A DNA stretch of 64,000 nucleotides from an uncultured Tenacibaculum sp. (GTDB lineage: Bacteria > Bacteroidota > Bacteroidia > Flavobacteriales > Flavobacteriaceae). This document shows, piece by piece, positions 1-7,121 of the stretch. The position numbers were made by a program, and so were the translations under genes. The notes beneath the pieces were generated by a model, which searched no databases, was not told the DNA's origin, and was given only the letters and a program-made list of their open reading frames with translations. Numbering within the stretch: the first letter of the stretch is position 1; every line of letters begins with the position of its first letter. The stretch lies in assembly GCA_947493285.1 (NCBI GenBank), contig CANLQH010000002.1:62001-126000 (forward strand), given 5' to 3'.

Positions 1-2
1 AT

Positions 3-143
3 TTTAAACGTTTTGAAAGTAAGCTTCACAAAAACCTATTCTTAGTTGGTGAAGTCTTAAATATTGATGCTGTTACTGGTGGGTTTAACTTCCAAAATGC
101 TTGGACTGGAGGATATATTTGTGCAAAAAGCATTGCTGAATAA
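3..143 (+). CDS. C-terminal end of a BaiN/HI0933-type flavoprotein (partial)
   Basis: Only the last 46 codons lie in the window; the start is cut off by the window edge. The translated tail contains GEVLNIDAVTGGFNFQNAW followed by a GG-Y-I-C-A-K-S-I end. This G-E-x-L-x-x-D-x-x-x-G-G-F-N-x-x-x-A pattern is the C-terminal FAD-binding signature of the HI0933/BaiN family of NAD(P)/FAD-dependent oxidoreductases. Substrate and partner cannot be judged from the fragment. It is followed within 20 bases by a strong bidirectional terminator shared with the converging J-domain gene, so it is the last gene of its transcript. Confidence 0.85.
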   Translation, partial: FKRFESKLHKNLFLVGEVLNIDAVTGGFNFQNAWTGGYICAKSIAE

Positions 144-158
144 ATACCATTAATTAAC

Positions 159-200
159 AAAAAAGAGCATTTACTAAATTTAGTAAATGCTCTTTTTTGT
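159..200. terminator. Bidirectional intrinsic terminator
   Basis: A near-perfect inverted repeat (AAAGAGCATTTACTAAA paired with its complement) has an A-run on the left and a T-run on the right. It can end the flavoprotein transcript on the plus strand and the J-domain gene transcript on the minus strand. Confidence 0.9.
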
Positions 201-216
201 TTTGCTTAGCTCTTAA

Positions 217-663
217 TTAAGCCATTACTGATGCTTTCATTGACTTTCTATAAGTAAAAGAGTTGAAAATATTTCTCTTCCCGAAGTTGTTAATAGACTT
301 AGCGTTTATAAATTTTAAAAATATCTTTTTACTTACCCCAAAGTATTCATAAGTATTACCATCAGTAAAAGTAACTTCTAACAACATGCTTTTGTGCTTG
401 TAATCTGCTACTTTAAATTCAGTAATTGTAGTATGATACGCTTCTAAATTATCTTCTTTTGTTTTTGGTGCTATACTTACTAAAAAGTGATACCCATCAA
501 TAATCTTTGTACTTACTTCTTCCGCCTTTAGTTTCTTTTCTTCATCTACAAACTTATCTGGATGCCATTCTTTTACCAATCCTCGGTAAGTTTTTTTCAA
601 CTCCTTCAAGTCGATAGCTCCTTCTACATTAAAAAGCTTTTTATATTCTTTTATTCGTTTCAT
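217..663 (-). CDS. J-domain protein with C-terminal KTSC domain
   Basis: This is a 148-aa cytoplasmic protein. Residues 5-60 look like a J-domain, with the invariant HPD tripeptide at 34-36 between two predicted helices, so it should stimulate the ATPase of a DnaK/Hsp70 partner. Residues about 85-140 (K-H-K-S-M at the start, then ...TDGNTYEYFGV...) match the KTSC domain, named for its Lys-Thr-Ser-Cys-like motif and sometimes attached to RNA- or enzyme-associated proteins. There is no Gly/Phe or zinc-finger region, so it is a specialised J-protein rather than a DnaJ. The start is ATG; a -7-like TAGCTTTG lies 23 bases upstream. It converges with the preceding flavoprotein gene. The client is unknown. 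Confidence 0.75.
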   Translation of the reverse strand: MKRIKEYKKLFNVEGAIDLKELKKTYRGLVKEWHPDKFVDEEKKLKAEEVSTKIIDGYHFLVSIAPKTKEDNLEAYHTTITEFKVADYKHKSMLLEVTFTDGNTYEYFGVSKKIFLKFINAKSINNFGKRNIFNSFTYRKSMKASVMA

Positions 664-758
664 TTTCTTGAAATAATTTAGCGCGCAAAGCTATTTAAAT
701 TATCTGAATATGAGACAGAAAGCTTATTTTATTTAGAAAAATTAATTCGATTTAAAGA

Positions 759-1376
759 TTAATAACTCATTACGGTGCCGTAATACAATAATTGAAAGGT
801 TTTAACATCTAATAGCAAATAATTCATTGCCATCATCATTCCATAGTTGGACTTATCATAAAAAAGATACTCAAAGTAATTTATCTCTTTTTCGTACTCA
901 TAATAAGTGGCACTAGTTTTAAAGTTATCGTTATAAAAATTTTCTAATTGAGATAACTGGTGCACATTAATTTTAACGGAACAGTCATACAAACTATCTA
1001 TTTTAACTTTAAGCTTCTTTCCTTTTAAAGTCAGCTTTCCGTTATTCTTAAAAAGGGTTGTTTTATATATATCCTTCTCTAATAATTCATAGAGAATCAT
1101 TTCGGTATTCACTTCTTCTTGAATACTTTCTATATATTTTGATAAGTTATTGGATAATCTATTTAATTCGCTAATCCGAACTTTTGTTTTTTGAAACATT
1201 AAAGGTTTTACTTCTGCTTGCTTTTCAAAAAATGCAGTCCGTCCTTTTATTATTTCATCATTAATGTGAATAGCATCAATAATAGATTTATGTGCAGTAA
1301 AGGTTTTGTATTTATGTTGAGATATACAGTTTAAAGAAATAAAAACAATAATTAGCAAAACAAGTTTACCTTTCAT
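759..1376 (-). CDS. Exported protein of unknown function
   Basis: I do not recognise this 205-aa protein. Residues 1-20 form a clear secretion signal: Lys-rich start, hydrophobic stretch LVLLIIVFISL, then N-C-I-S-Q. The cysteine at 17 could be a lipid-attachment site, but the residues before it (L-N-C) are a poor lipobox, so cleavage after the Ser-Gln is as likely. The mature part is charged and mostly helical, with no known catalytic motif, and ends in a Met/Tyr-rich segment. It sits between the J-domain gene and two other small unknown genes on the same strand. The next gene upstream ends 55 bases away, so co-transcription is possible. Confidence 0.6.
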   Translation of the reverse strand: MKGKLVLLIIVFISLNCISQHKYKTFTAHKSIIDAIHINDEIIKGRTAFFEKQAEVKPLMFQKTKVRISELNRLSNNLSKYIESIQEEVNTEMILYELLEKDIYKTTLFKNNGKLTLKGKKLKVKIDSLYDCSVKINVHQLSQLENFYNDNFKTSATYYEYEKEINYFEYLFYDKSNYGMMMAMNYLLLDVKTFQLLYYGTVMSY

Positions 1377-1431
1377 AAAATATTTTTTTACAAGATACTA
1401 TGTTTTAGCTAATTATTATAAAAGTAAAAAT

Positions 1432-1719
1432 CTATTCCTCTTCGTAGCAATTAAAAACAATAGAATAACCGTATTCTAAAGCTTCATTGTACAGTTCTTT
1501 TTGCTCTTCTTCATCAACATCATTAACAGAATCTAAACTAAAATATTCTTCTTCAATTTCGGTAACCTTCCACCCTTCTTCTTTAATATAAAAACTGGCA
1601 AGCTTTAAAGCTCCTTCTATATCTTTATAATCGATATATAAACTAACATAAGCACCGATTACCTCGTCGTAATGTTCAGATGATTTTTTTGGTTTTGCTA
1701 ACGCATTTATTAAAAACAT
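1432..1719 (-). CDS. Small acidic protein of unknown function
   Basis: This is a 95-aa protein without signal or membrane segment. It is strongly acidic, with a Glu-rich C-terminus. A central stretch (E-E-G-W-K-V-T-E-I-E-E-E-Y-F) reads like alternating beta strand and helix. I do not recognise the family. The ATG lies 17 bases after the stop of the next upstream gene on the same strand, so the two are almost certainly co-transcribed and may work together. No active-site pattern is visible, which suggests a binding or regulatory role rather than an enzyme; that is inference only. Confidence 0.6.
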   Translation of the reverse strand: MFLINALAKPKKSSEHYDEVIGAYVSLYIDYKDIEGALKLASFYIKEEGWKVTEIEEEYFSLDSVNDVDEEEQKELYNEALEYGYSIVFNCYEEE

Positions 1720-1736
1720 ATTTTCTTTTTTATTAA

Positions 1737-1967
1737 TTAAGCTAATTCTCCTCTGTGTGGTTTTAGAGCATCTCTAAAAATTTTCATATTACCTTCATCA
1801 ACTACAATAAAAGCAATGGTATGCATCAGGTTGATTTCTTTAAAATCAACTTCATGAAAAGGCAAACTATCAATTTGAGCAAATTCTTTTAAATGAATAC
1901 AATGATGTTTTGCAGTTTCTAACCCATCAGGACCTTTAAAATCCCAAATTAGTTTTATTTTTCTCAT
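1737..1967 (-). CDS. Small conserved-looking protein of unknown function
   Basis: This is a 76-aa soluble protein, probably a compact alpha/beta fold. It contains two histidine-containing stretches (KHHCIHLKEF and LPFHEV) and a hydrophobic strand HTIAFIVVDEG. The His-His-Cys-x-His cluster could bind a metal, but this is only a suggestion from sequence. I do not recognise the family. It is the first gene of a pair with the acidic 95-aa protein downstream. Directly upstream is the terminator of the serine hydrolase gene, so this gene should have its own promoter, although no good TAnnTTTG box is visible in the short gap. Confidence 0.6.
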   Translation of the reverse strand: MRKIKLIWDFKGPDGLETAKHHCIHLKEFAQIDSLPFHEVDFKEINLMHTIAFIVVDEGNMKIFRDALKPHRGELA

Positions 1968-1973
1968 GTAGCA

Positions 1974-2008
1974 AAAATACCCAATTCAAAATTGAATTGG
2001 GTATTTAA
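1974..2008 (-). terminator. Terminator after the serine hydrolase gene
   Basis: An inverted repeat of about 13 bp (ATACCCAATTCAA with its complement) is followed on the minus strand by a T-run. It lies 25 bases beyond the stop codon of the serine hydrolase gene. Confidence 0.85.
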
Positions 2009-2032
2009 TCAACTAACTAATCAAAAGAAAAA

Positions 2033-3079
2033 TTACTTTTTCTCTCTTGTTGTAAAAAGATAAGATTTAAAAATCTGAATTAGTTTTTGAGTAGAAGAAC
2101 CAGAAGATGCATTAAAAGTAAAACTAATTGTTAATTTTAATTTAGGAATATATGCTACTGCAGAACGAAATCCATCAACTGCTCCATCATGGCCATAAAC
2201 AACCATACCATTAAAATCATCTACAGAAATTCCCATTCCCATTTTATCTTTAGAGGCAGTCATTAACTTTAAACTCCTTTCAGAAATAAGCTTACCGGTG
2301 AAAAGTGCGTTATAAAATGTGCTTGCATCTTTCGCGTTTGATATAATTCCACCAGCACCCATTGTTCCTATTAAATTAGTATGAAACGTAATTGGGTGCC
2401 ATTGGTTATTTTCTGGATAGTAGCACATCGCTTCGTTTTTAGAAAAATCGATGTCTTTTCCAAAATCGGTATGGGTTAAATTAAGCTTCTTGCTAATTCT
2501 ATTCTGAAGAATTTCTCCAAAAGTTAGTTTATCTAAATCTTCAGCGATATATGCTAATAGAATATAATTAGAATTAGAATATTCTGTTTTAGAACCTGTC
2601 TTAAATAAACTGTTATAGCCTTTTATTTTAGATAACATTTCATCTCTACTCCTTGGTTCGCTAATCCAAACTTCAAAATTTTTATCCGAAGTAATATTAT
2701 AGATTCCGCTCCTATGATGTAACATATCTGATATTGTAATATTTTCAGCATTCGGAATTTCAGGGAAGTATTTTTTTAATTTATCGTTTACAGACAATTT
2801 TCCTTCATCAACCATTTGTAAAATAATTGTGGCTGTAAATGTTTTACTAATAGATCCTATTCTGTATTTAGTTTCAGAATTATTCTTTTTGTTTAAATCG
2901 ATATTCGCAAAACCGATTGATTTAGTGTAAAACTCTTTTCCTTCTTTGAAAATAGAAACAGTACCCATTGCTATTTTTTCTTTTTCATAAGTAGAGAGTA
3001 AATCATCTAAATTCTGACTTTGAGAACAACTTACAAAAAAGCAAACCCATCCTATTAGGAATAAAAATCCTTTTTTCAT
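2033..3079 (-). CDS. Serine hydrolase of the class C beta-lactamase/PBP fold (lipoprotein)
   Basis: This is a 348-aa exported enzyme. Residues 1-18 are a lipoprotein signal ending in F-V-S-C, so it is probably membrane-anchored in the periplasm or at the surface. The beta-lactamase family motifs are in order: SxxK at 76-79 (S-I-S-K), YxN at 167-169 (Y-S-N), and HxG at 297-299 (H-D-G) in place of KTG. The family (PF00144) covers class C beta-lactamases, D-Ala-D-Ala carboxypeptidases, esterases and peptide hydrolases. The HxG variant and lipoprotein anchor are common in flavobacterial esterase or peptidase members, so antibiotic resistance should not be assumed. It has its own terminator. The ExbB-like gene upstream ends 28 bases before its start and may be co-transcribed. 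Confidence 0.85.
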   Translation of the reverse strand: MKKGFLFLIGWVCFFVSCSQSQNLDDLLSTYEKEKIAMGTVSIFKEGKEFYTKSIGFANIDLNKKNNSETKYRIGSISKTFTATIILQMVDEGKLSVNDKLKKYFPEIPNAENITISDMLHHRSGIYNITSDKNFEVWISEPRSRDEMLSKIKGYNSLFKTGSKTEYSNSNYILLAYIAEDLDKLTFGEILQNRISKKLNLTHTDFGKDIDFSKNEAMCYYPENNQWHPITFHTNLIGTMGAGGIISNAKDASTFYNALFTGKLISERSLKLMTASKDKMGMGISVDDFNGMVVYGHDGAVDGFRSAVAYIPKLKLTISFTFNASSGSSTQKLIQIFKSYLFTTREKK

Positions 3080-3107
3080 GATAATAAGTTTAAGACTTTC
3101 TATAAAA

Positions 3108-3464
3108 TTATTTATTCTTCAATGTTAATCCAATTAGCCCAAGTCTTGAAACTAAAAAAATAAATATTCCAAAGGTTGGAGAAAGTAAACCTATTTTTAA
3201 CCCTCCAGCTAAAACGGCAGGATGAATATCTGTGGCTATTGCCATTACATCAAATGCTTGAATCATACCAAGCATAAACCCTAAAAAACCAAAAGCCAAA
3301 GCAAACAAACTAATATGCTTAATTAAAAATGCTGTTTTCTGATTCTCATCACCTTTTAAAAAAACTTTTACAATTAATGCAATACATAATATTAACATTA
3401 GCAGCATTGGATACATAAACATTGGCCCTCCATCATTTAATAAATTGAAAAATAAAAATTTCAT
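3108..3464 (-). CDS. Short MotA/TolQ/ExbB-like membrane protein
   Basis: This is a 118-aa protein with three hydrophobic segments (about 17-37, 50-75 and 88-112). The N-terminus, with a D-G-G-P-M-F-M-Y-P sequence, matches the start of MotA/TolQ/ExbB proton-channel proteins in Bacteroidota. The last segment, G-G-L-K-I-G-L-L-S-P-T-F-G, resembles the conserved TM helix of ExbB. It is roughly half the usual length, and no ExbD/TolR partner is adjacent, so it is either a minimal family member or one with a distant partner. The start is ATG. It is divergent from the LytS kinase gene, across a 213-base gap. Confidence 0.65.
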   Translation of the reverse strand: MKFLFFNLLNDGGPMFMYPMLLMLILCIALIVKVFLKGDENQKTAFLIKHISLFALAFGFLGFMLGMIQAFDVMAIATDIHPAVLAGGLKIGLLSPTFGIFIFLVSRLGLIGLTLKNK

Positions 3465-3677
3465 TAGTGTTATATTTTAAGATTATTATATTTCAAATGT
3501 ATTTTTAAAGTTGACTTCTTTATTTTAAAATAGATGGATTAAAACTAAAAAACTTTAAATAACCAATTTAAAGCTAGTTTTTGTAAATAATTAAAAACAG
3601 GTATTCTACCTACAAATAAGCTTATTTCACCTTATAAAAGATCTTAATATCTAAAAAAAGTTGATATTGCAATAGAT
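3465..3677. other. Divergent intergenic region with a palindrome
   Basis: This gap separates two divergent genes and must carry both promoters. I find no convincing TAnnTTTG box for either. An 8-bp inverted repeat (CTTTAAAT, 5-base loop, ATTTAAAG) at 3553-3573 is the only structured element. It could be a binding site for a dimeric regulator, such as the LytTR regulator encoded just downstream. Confidence 0.3.
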
Positions 3678-4736
3678 ATGATTAAACAATATTATAAATT
3701 TAATACTCTTCTAAAAACTGTTCTCCATTTTATTTTCTGGGTAATGGTTTACTATTTCTATACTTATTTTTTAGGCTATGGAAGCCTTAACATCGAATAC
3801 ATAAACAACTTTTCTTTGTTTTTAATGCCTGTAACTATTAGTATTAGTTATTTTTTCTATTTCTTTTTAATCCCAAAATATTTACTAAAAAACAAACAAG
3901 GTTTATTTTTCTTATACACAATATATACCTTCATTATTTCTTTTTTTTTCATTGTCCTTTCTATACTATATGGTTTAGTTTTTTCTGAAAAATTTAAACT
4001 TAATGACTACACTCCCATAACCAAAGGTGTTATTTTTATAATTTTGGGAATATACTTCATTACTTTTATTGTAATTACAATAAGTTTATTAATACACAAT
4101 TACAAGTCAACTTTAAAAAGTGAGGATTTAAAAAACAAGTTTTTACAAACTAAATTACAATTAAAAGAACAAGAATTGAAATTTTTAAAAATGCAATTGC
4201 ATCCGCATTTTTTATTCAACACCTTAAATACACTTTATGGTTTTGCTTTAAAAAAATCTGATGCAGCTCCAGACATGATTTTAAAACTATCTAATTTACT
4301 TGATTATATATTATACCAAGTTGACAAACCATCAGTACTTTTATCTGATGAAATAAAGCATATAGAAAATTATATTTCTTTAGAGAAAATAAGATTTCAA
4401 GATAGCTTACAAGTTAATTTCACCAAAGAGTTACATGAAGAAAATATAGAAATAGCTCCTATGCTATTATTACCTTTTATAGAAAACTCTTTTAAACATG
4501 GAACACAAATAAATGATGTTTTAAAAGTAAATGCTTTTCTTAAAACTTCTGATAATCTATTGGAATTTACAGTAAATAACACTTCTAAAAACAGCCTAGC
4601 TACGAAAAGAGGAATTGGCCTAAATAACATAAAAAAACGTTTAGAAATGCTATTTAACAATGATTACACGCTAAATATTACTAAAGAAGATACTTCATTT
4701 AATGTTGCACTTAAAATCCCATTAAAAAATGTCTAA
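3678..4736 (+). CDS. LytS/YehU-type sensor histidine kinase
   Basis: This is a 352-aa inner-membrane kinase. Four hydrophobic segments lie within residues 12-140, followed by a short coiled coil (145-170). The His-kinase domain of PF06580 begins at 171. The phospho-acceptor lies in the motif LHPHFLFNTLNTL, with His177 the likely site. The ATP-binding N-box (PFIENSFKHG, Asn270) and the G-box (RGIGLNNIKKRL) are intact. There is no separate periplasmic sensor domain, so any signal is probably sensed within the membrane. The gene overlaps the response regulator by 8 bases, so the pair is translationally coupled and forms one two-component system. The target genes are not evident from the sequence. 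Confidence 0.9.
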   Translation: MIKQYYKFNTLLKTVLHFIFWVMVYYFYTYFLGYGSLNIEYINNFSLFLMPVTISISYFFYFFLIPKYLLKNKQGLFFLYTIYTFIISFFFIVLSILYGLVFSEKFKLNDYTPITKGVIFIILGIYFITFIVITISLLIHNYKSTLKSEDLKNKFLQTKLQLKEQELKFLKMQLHPHFLFNTLNTLYGFALKKSDAAPDMILKLSNLLDYILYQVDKPSVLLSDEIKHIENYISLEKIRFQDSLQVNFTKELHEENIEIAPMLLLPFIENSFKHGTQINDVLKVNAFLKTSDNLLEFTVNNTSKNSLATKRGIGLNNIKKRLEMLFNNDYTLNITKEDTSFNVALKIPLKNV

Positions 4737-5436
4737 AAAAATAACTTGTGTAATTGTTGATGACGAGCCAATAGCTAGAGAAATAATTACTTCATTTGTA
4801 AAAAAAACACCTTCTTTAGAATTAATAAAAACCTGTAAAAATGCTACTGAAGCCATTAACTTTATTGAAACTAATAAGGTCGATTTATTTTTTCTAGACA
4901 TTAATATGCCAGAAGTTAATGGGTTAAGTTTAGCCAAGATTATTGGCAAAAAAGCAAATATCATTTTTACAACTGCTTATAGAGATTATGCTGTGGATGG
5001 ATTCAATTTAAATGTGGTTGACTATTTATTAAAACCTATTGCGTTCGAACGTTTTTTTGAAGCTGTACAAAAAGTAACTCCAAAGCAAAAATCAAAAAGT
5101 ATAGAGCTAGACAAACCTACTTCAAAAGACTATATATTTGTTCGTGCAGATCGCAAAATGGTAAAGGTAAATTTTAATGAAATCTCATATATAGAAAGCT
5201 TAGGCGATTACTTAAAAATTTTTCTAGAAAGAGAAACTATTATTACTAGAGAAACTATGAATAACATTAACAGTAAACTACCTAAAAGTATCTTTATTAG
5301 AATTCATAGATCGTATATCGTTTCATTAAACGAAATTACCTCATACACAAATGAGTTTATCGAAATCAATAATAAAGCATTACCAATAAGTAGAAGCTAC
5401 AAAGAAACCGTTTTACAAAAATTAGCAGAAGTGTAG
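4729..5436 (+). CDS. LytTR-family response regulator
   Basis: This 235-aa cytoplasmic regulator has a receiver domain at 5-120 and a LytTR DNA-binding domain at about 135-232. The acidic pair D11-D12, phospho-acceptor Asp57 (F-F-L-D-I-N-M-P) and switch Thr (T-T-A-Y) plus Lys (L-L-K-P-I) are all present. LytTR domains bind direct repeats through a beta-sheet fold; here the typical Y-I-E-S and H-R-S-Y-I-V motifs are visible. It overlaps the LytS-type kinase gene by 8 bases and is its cognate partner. A hairpin begins at the stop codon and probably ends the operon. Such pairs in Bacteroidota often control surface or metabolic genes, but this pair's regulon cannot be inferred. Confidence 0.92.
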   Translation: MSKKITCVIVDDEPIAREIITSFVKKTPSLELIKTCKNATEAINFIETNKVDLFFLDINMPEVNGLSLAKIIGKKANIIFTTAYRDYAVDGFNLNVVDYLLKPIAFERFFEAVQKVTPKQKSKSIELDKPTSKDYIFVRADRKMVKVNFNEISYIESLGDYLKIFLERETIITRETMNNINSKLPKSIFIRIHRSYIVSLNEITSYTNEFIEINNKALPISRSYKETVLQKLAEV

Positions 5437-5474
5437 TCTAAATTTTATCTTTACCCCAAAATTTAGACTTTTGA
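5436..5474 (+). terminator. Stem-loop between the LytTR regulator and mvaD
   Basis: A perfect 11-bp inverted repeat (GTCTAAATTTT at 5436-5446 with its complement at 5458-5468) is followed by a short T-run. It works as a terminator for the two-component operon. The loop holds TATCTTTA, close to the Bacteroidota -7 element TAnnTTTG, so the mvaD promoter may be inside it. The structure ends two bases before the mvaD start codon. Confidence 0.65.
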
Positions 5475-6550
5475 ATACATCACAATTTATTTCCAAAAAC
5501 TTAGATAAAACAATTGAAAAAGCAACATTTACATGGCAAACACCAAGTAATATTGCTTTAGTAAAATATTGGGGAAAAAGTAATCCGCAAATCCCAAAAA
5601 ATGCATCTATAAGTTTTACACTAAATAACTGTCATACCACAACAACTATAGAGTTTGAAAAGACATCAAAAAATACAGTTGTAGATTTTGAATTATTTTT
5701 TGAAGGAAAAAAGAAAGATGATTTTAAACCAAAAATCGCTGAATTCTTTAAACGAATTGAAGAATATTGCTCGTATATTCATGAGTACAAAATGGTAATT
5801 AATTCTGAAAACTCTTTTCCTCACAGTAGCGGAATAGCATCATCAGCAAGTGGAATGAGTGCCATTGCAATGTGTTTAATGAGTTTGGAAAAAGAATTAA
5901 ACCCGAATATAACAGCCGAATTCATCAATAAAAAAGCATCATTCTTAGCTCGTTTAGGTTCAGGAAGTGCTAGTAGAAGTATAGAAGGTCCTCTAGTTGT
6001 GTGGGGAAATCACCCAGAAATAAAAGGGAGTTCCAATTTATTTGGCACAAAATTTCCTTATGAAATACACCCAATTTTTGAAAACTATTGCGATACGATC
6101 TTACTTGTTGACAAAGGAGAAAAACAAGTTTCTTCAACTGTTGGTCATAACTTAATGCACAACCATCCGTATGCAGAAAACCGTTTTAAACAGGCTAACG
6201 AAAACTTAACTAAACTCTCTAAAATTTTACAAAATGGAGATATAAAAAGTTTCATTAACTTAGTTGAAAGTGAGGCTTTGACACTACACGCAATGATGCT
6301 TACTAGTAATCCTTATTTTATTTTAATGAAACCAAACACACTAGAGGTGATTAATAAAATATGGCAATACAGAGAAGAAAACAATAGCAATATTTGCTTT
6401 ACGTTAGATGCAGGTGCAAATGTACACGTCTTATATCCGAACATCGAAAAGACTGAAATTGAGCTTTTTATTAAGAATAATTTAGCTAAATACTGCCAAA
6501 AAAATCAGTATATTTGTGATAATGCGGGTTTGGGAGCAAAACCGCAATAA
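5471..6550 (+). CDS. mvaD: Diphosphomevalonate decarboxylase
   Basis: This 359-aa GHMP-superfamily enzyme converts mevalonate 5-diphosphate to isopentenyl diphosphate using ATP, the last step of the mevalonate route. The N-terminal motif W-Q-T-P-S-N-I-A-L-V-K-Y-W-G-K is diagnostic of the family, and the ATP-binding loop P-H-S-S-G-I-A-S-S-A-S-G is present near residue 117. The catalytic Asp region is seen in L-D-A-G-A-N-V-H near the C-terminus. The start codon is TTG at 5471; no ATG lies nearby that keeps the conserved N-terminus, and the leader hairpin ends just before it. It opens the isoprenoid cluster, with a mevalonate-kinase-like gene and a UbiA prenyltransferase downstream. Use of the mevalonate pathway is typical of Flavobacteriia. 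Confidence 0.93.
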   Translation: MNTSQFISKNLDKTIEKATFTWQTPSNIALVKYWGKSNPQIPKNASISFTLNNCHTTTTIEFEKTSKNTVVDFELFFEGKKKDDFKPKIAEFFKRIEEYCSYIHEYKMVINSENSFPHSSGIASSASGMSAIAMCLMSLEKELNPNITAEFINKKASFLARLGSGSASRSIEGPLVVWGNHPEIKGSSNLFGTKFPYEIHPIFENYCDTILLVDKGEKQVSSTVGHNLMHNHPYAENRFKQANENLTKLSKILQNGDIKSFINLVESEALTLHAMMLTSNPYFILMKPNTLEVINKIWQYREENNSNICFTLDAGANVHVLYPNIEKTEIELFIKNNLAKYCQKNQYICDNAGLGAKPQ

Positions 6551-6569
6551 TCTTAAATTCCCTGATATT

Positions 6570-7070
6570 ATGAAAACATCAACACTACTAATAGCTATGT
6601 TTATTGGGTTTTTAACCTCCTCAGTTACGGCTCAAGATTCAGACATAGTTTGGTTTGACAAAAATTGGCAAGAAACTACTAAAGAAAATCATGAGTTTTA
6701 CAGACCATCACCAAAAAAAATAAAAGACGGTTTTTGGATCGTAGACTATTATAAAAATGGTCAAATTCAAATGGAAGGATATAGTACCGTTAACAAACCA
6801 AACGAAGAAGTATTTGATGGTCTAATACTATATTACCATCCTAACGGAAAACCTTTTCATAGAGCAAACTATAAAAACGGAAAATTAGAAGGAGTACGCA
6901 AAGTGTTTCACGAATCTGGTGAACTGAAAGAACAAGGGAAATATGTAAATGGTAAGCGTGAAGGTGTATGGAAAACCTTTTACAAAAACGGTAAAATAGA
7001 AACGAAAGGAAAATATAGAGACAATGAGAAAGTTGGTGTTTGGAAAACTTTTTACAAAAATGTCTACTAG
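6570..7070 (+). CDS. Exported MORN-repeat protein (YwqK-like)
   Basis: This 166-aa protein starts at the ATG at 6570, where a good signal peptide (K-T-S-T-L-L-I-A-M..., ending S-V-T-A-Q) begins; an in-frame extension upstream would run into mvaD. The mature part has four or more repeats of the type Y-x-N-G-K-x-E-G-V-W-K-x-F, which are MORN-variant repeats as found in YwqK-family proteins. Such repeats form an extended beta-meander and usually mediate protein or membrane-surface contacts. It lies 19 bases after mvaD and shares its transcript. The conserved position between mvaD and the kinase gene suggests a co-inherited partner, but no isoprenoid role is shown by the sequence. Confidence 0.8.
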   Translation: MKTSTLLIAMFIGFLTSSVTAQDSDIVWFDKNWQETTKENHEFYRPSPKKIKDGFWIVDYYKNGQIQMEGYSTVNKPNEEVFDGLILYYHPNGKPFHRANYKNGKLEGVRKVFHESGELKEQGKYVNGKREGVWKTFYKNGKIETKGKYRDNEKVGVWKTFYKNVY

Positions 7071-7071
7071 C

Positions 7072-7102
7072 TTGTAAACAAGCTTATTTACTTGTACTTT
7101 TG
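7072..7102 (+). promoter_or_regulatory. Promoter of the GHMP kinase gene
   Basis: TTG at 7072-7074, a 20-base spacer and TACTTTTG at 7095-7102 match the Bacteroidota -33/-7 consensus. It lies 19 bases before the ATG at 7122. A small hairpin (AGCTTG-TAAA-CAAGCT, 7069-7084) overlaps its -33 end. This promoter rules out a longer reading frame starting at 7092. Confidence 0.8.
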
Positions 7103-7121
7103 CTTGGTAATTAAATCATCT

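Noticed and set aside
2033..3079. Antibiotic-resistance beta-lactamase
   Set aside because: The fold fits, but the HxG motif, lipoprotein anchor and lack of a resistance context fit an esterase or peptidase better.
6516..6569. N-terminal extension of the MORN protein into mvaD
   Set aside because: The extension overlaps mvaD and would remove the signal peptide; the ATG at 6570 is the natural start.
7092..7121. N-terminal extension of the GHMP kinase
   Set aside because: It would start inside the promoter (TACTTTTG at 7095-7102).
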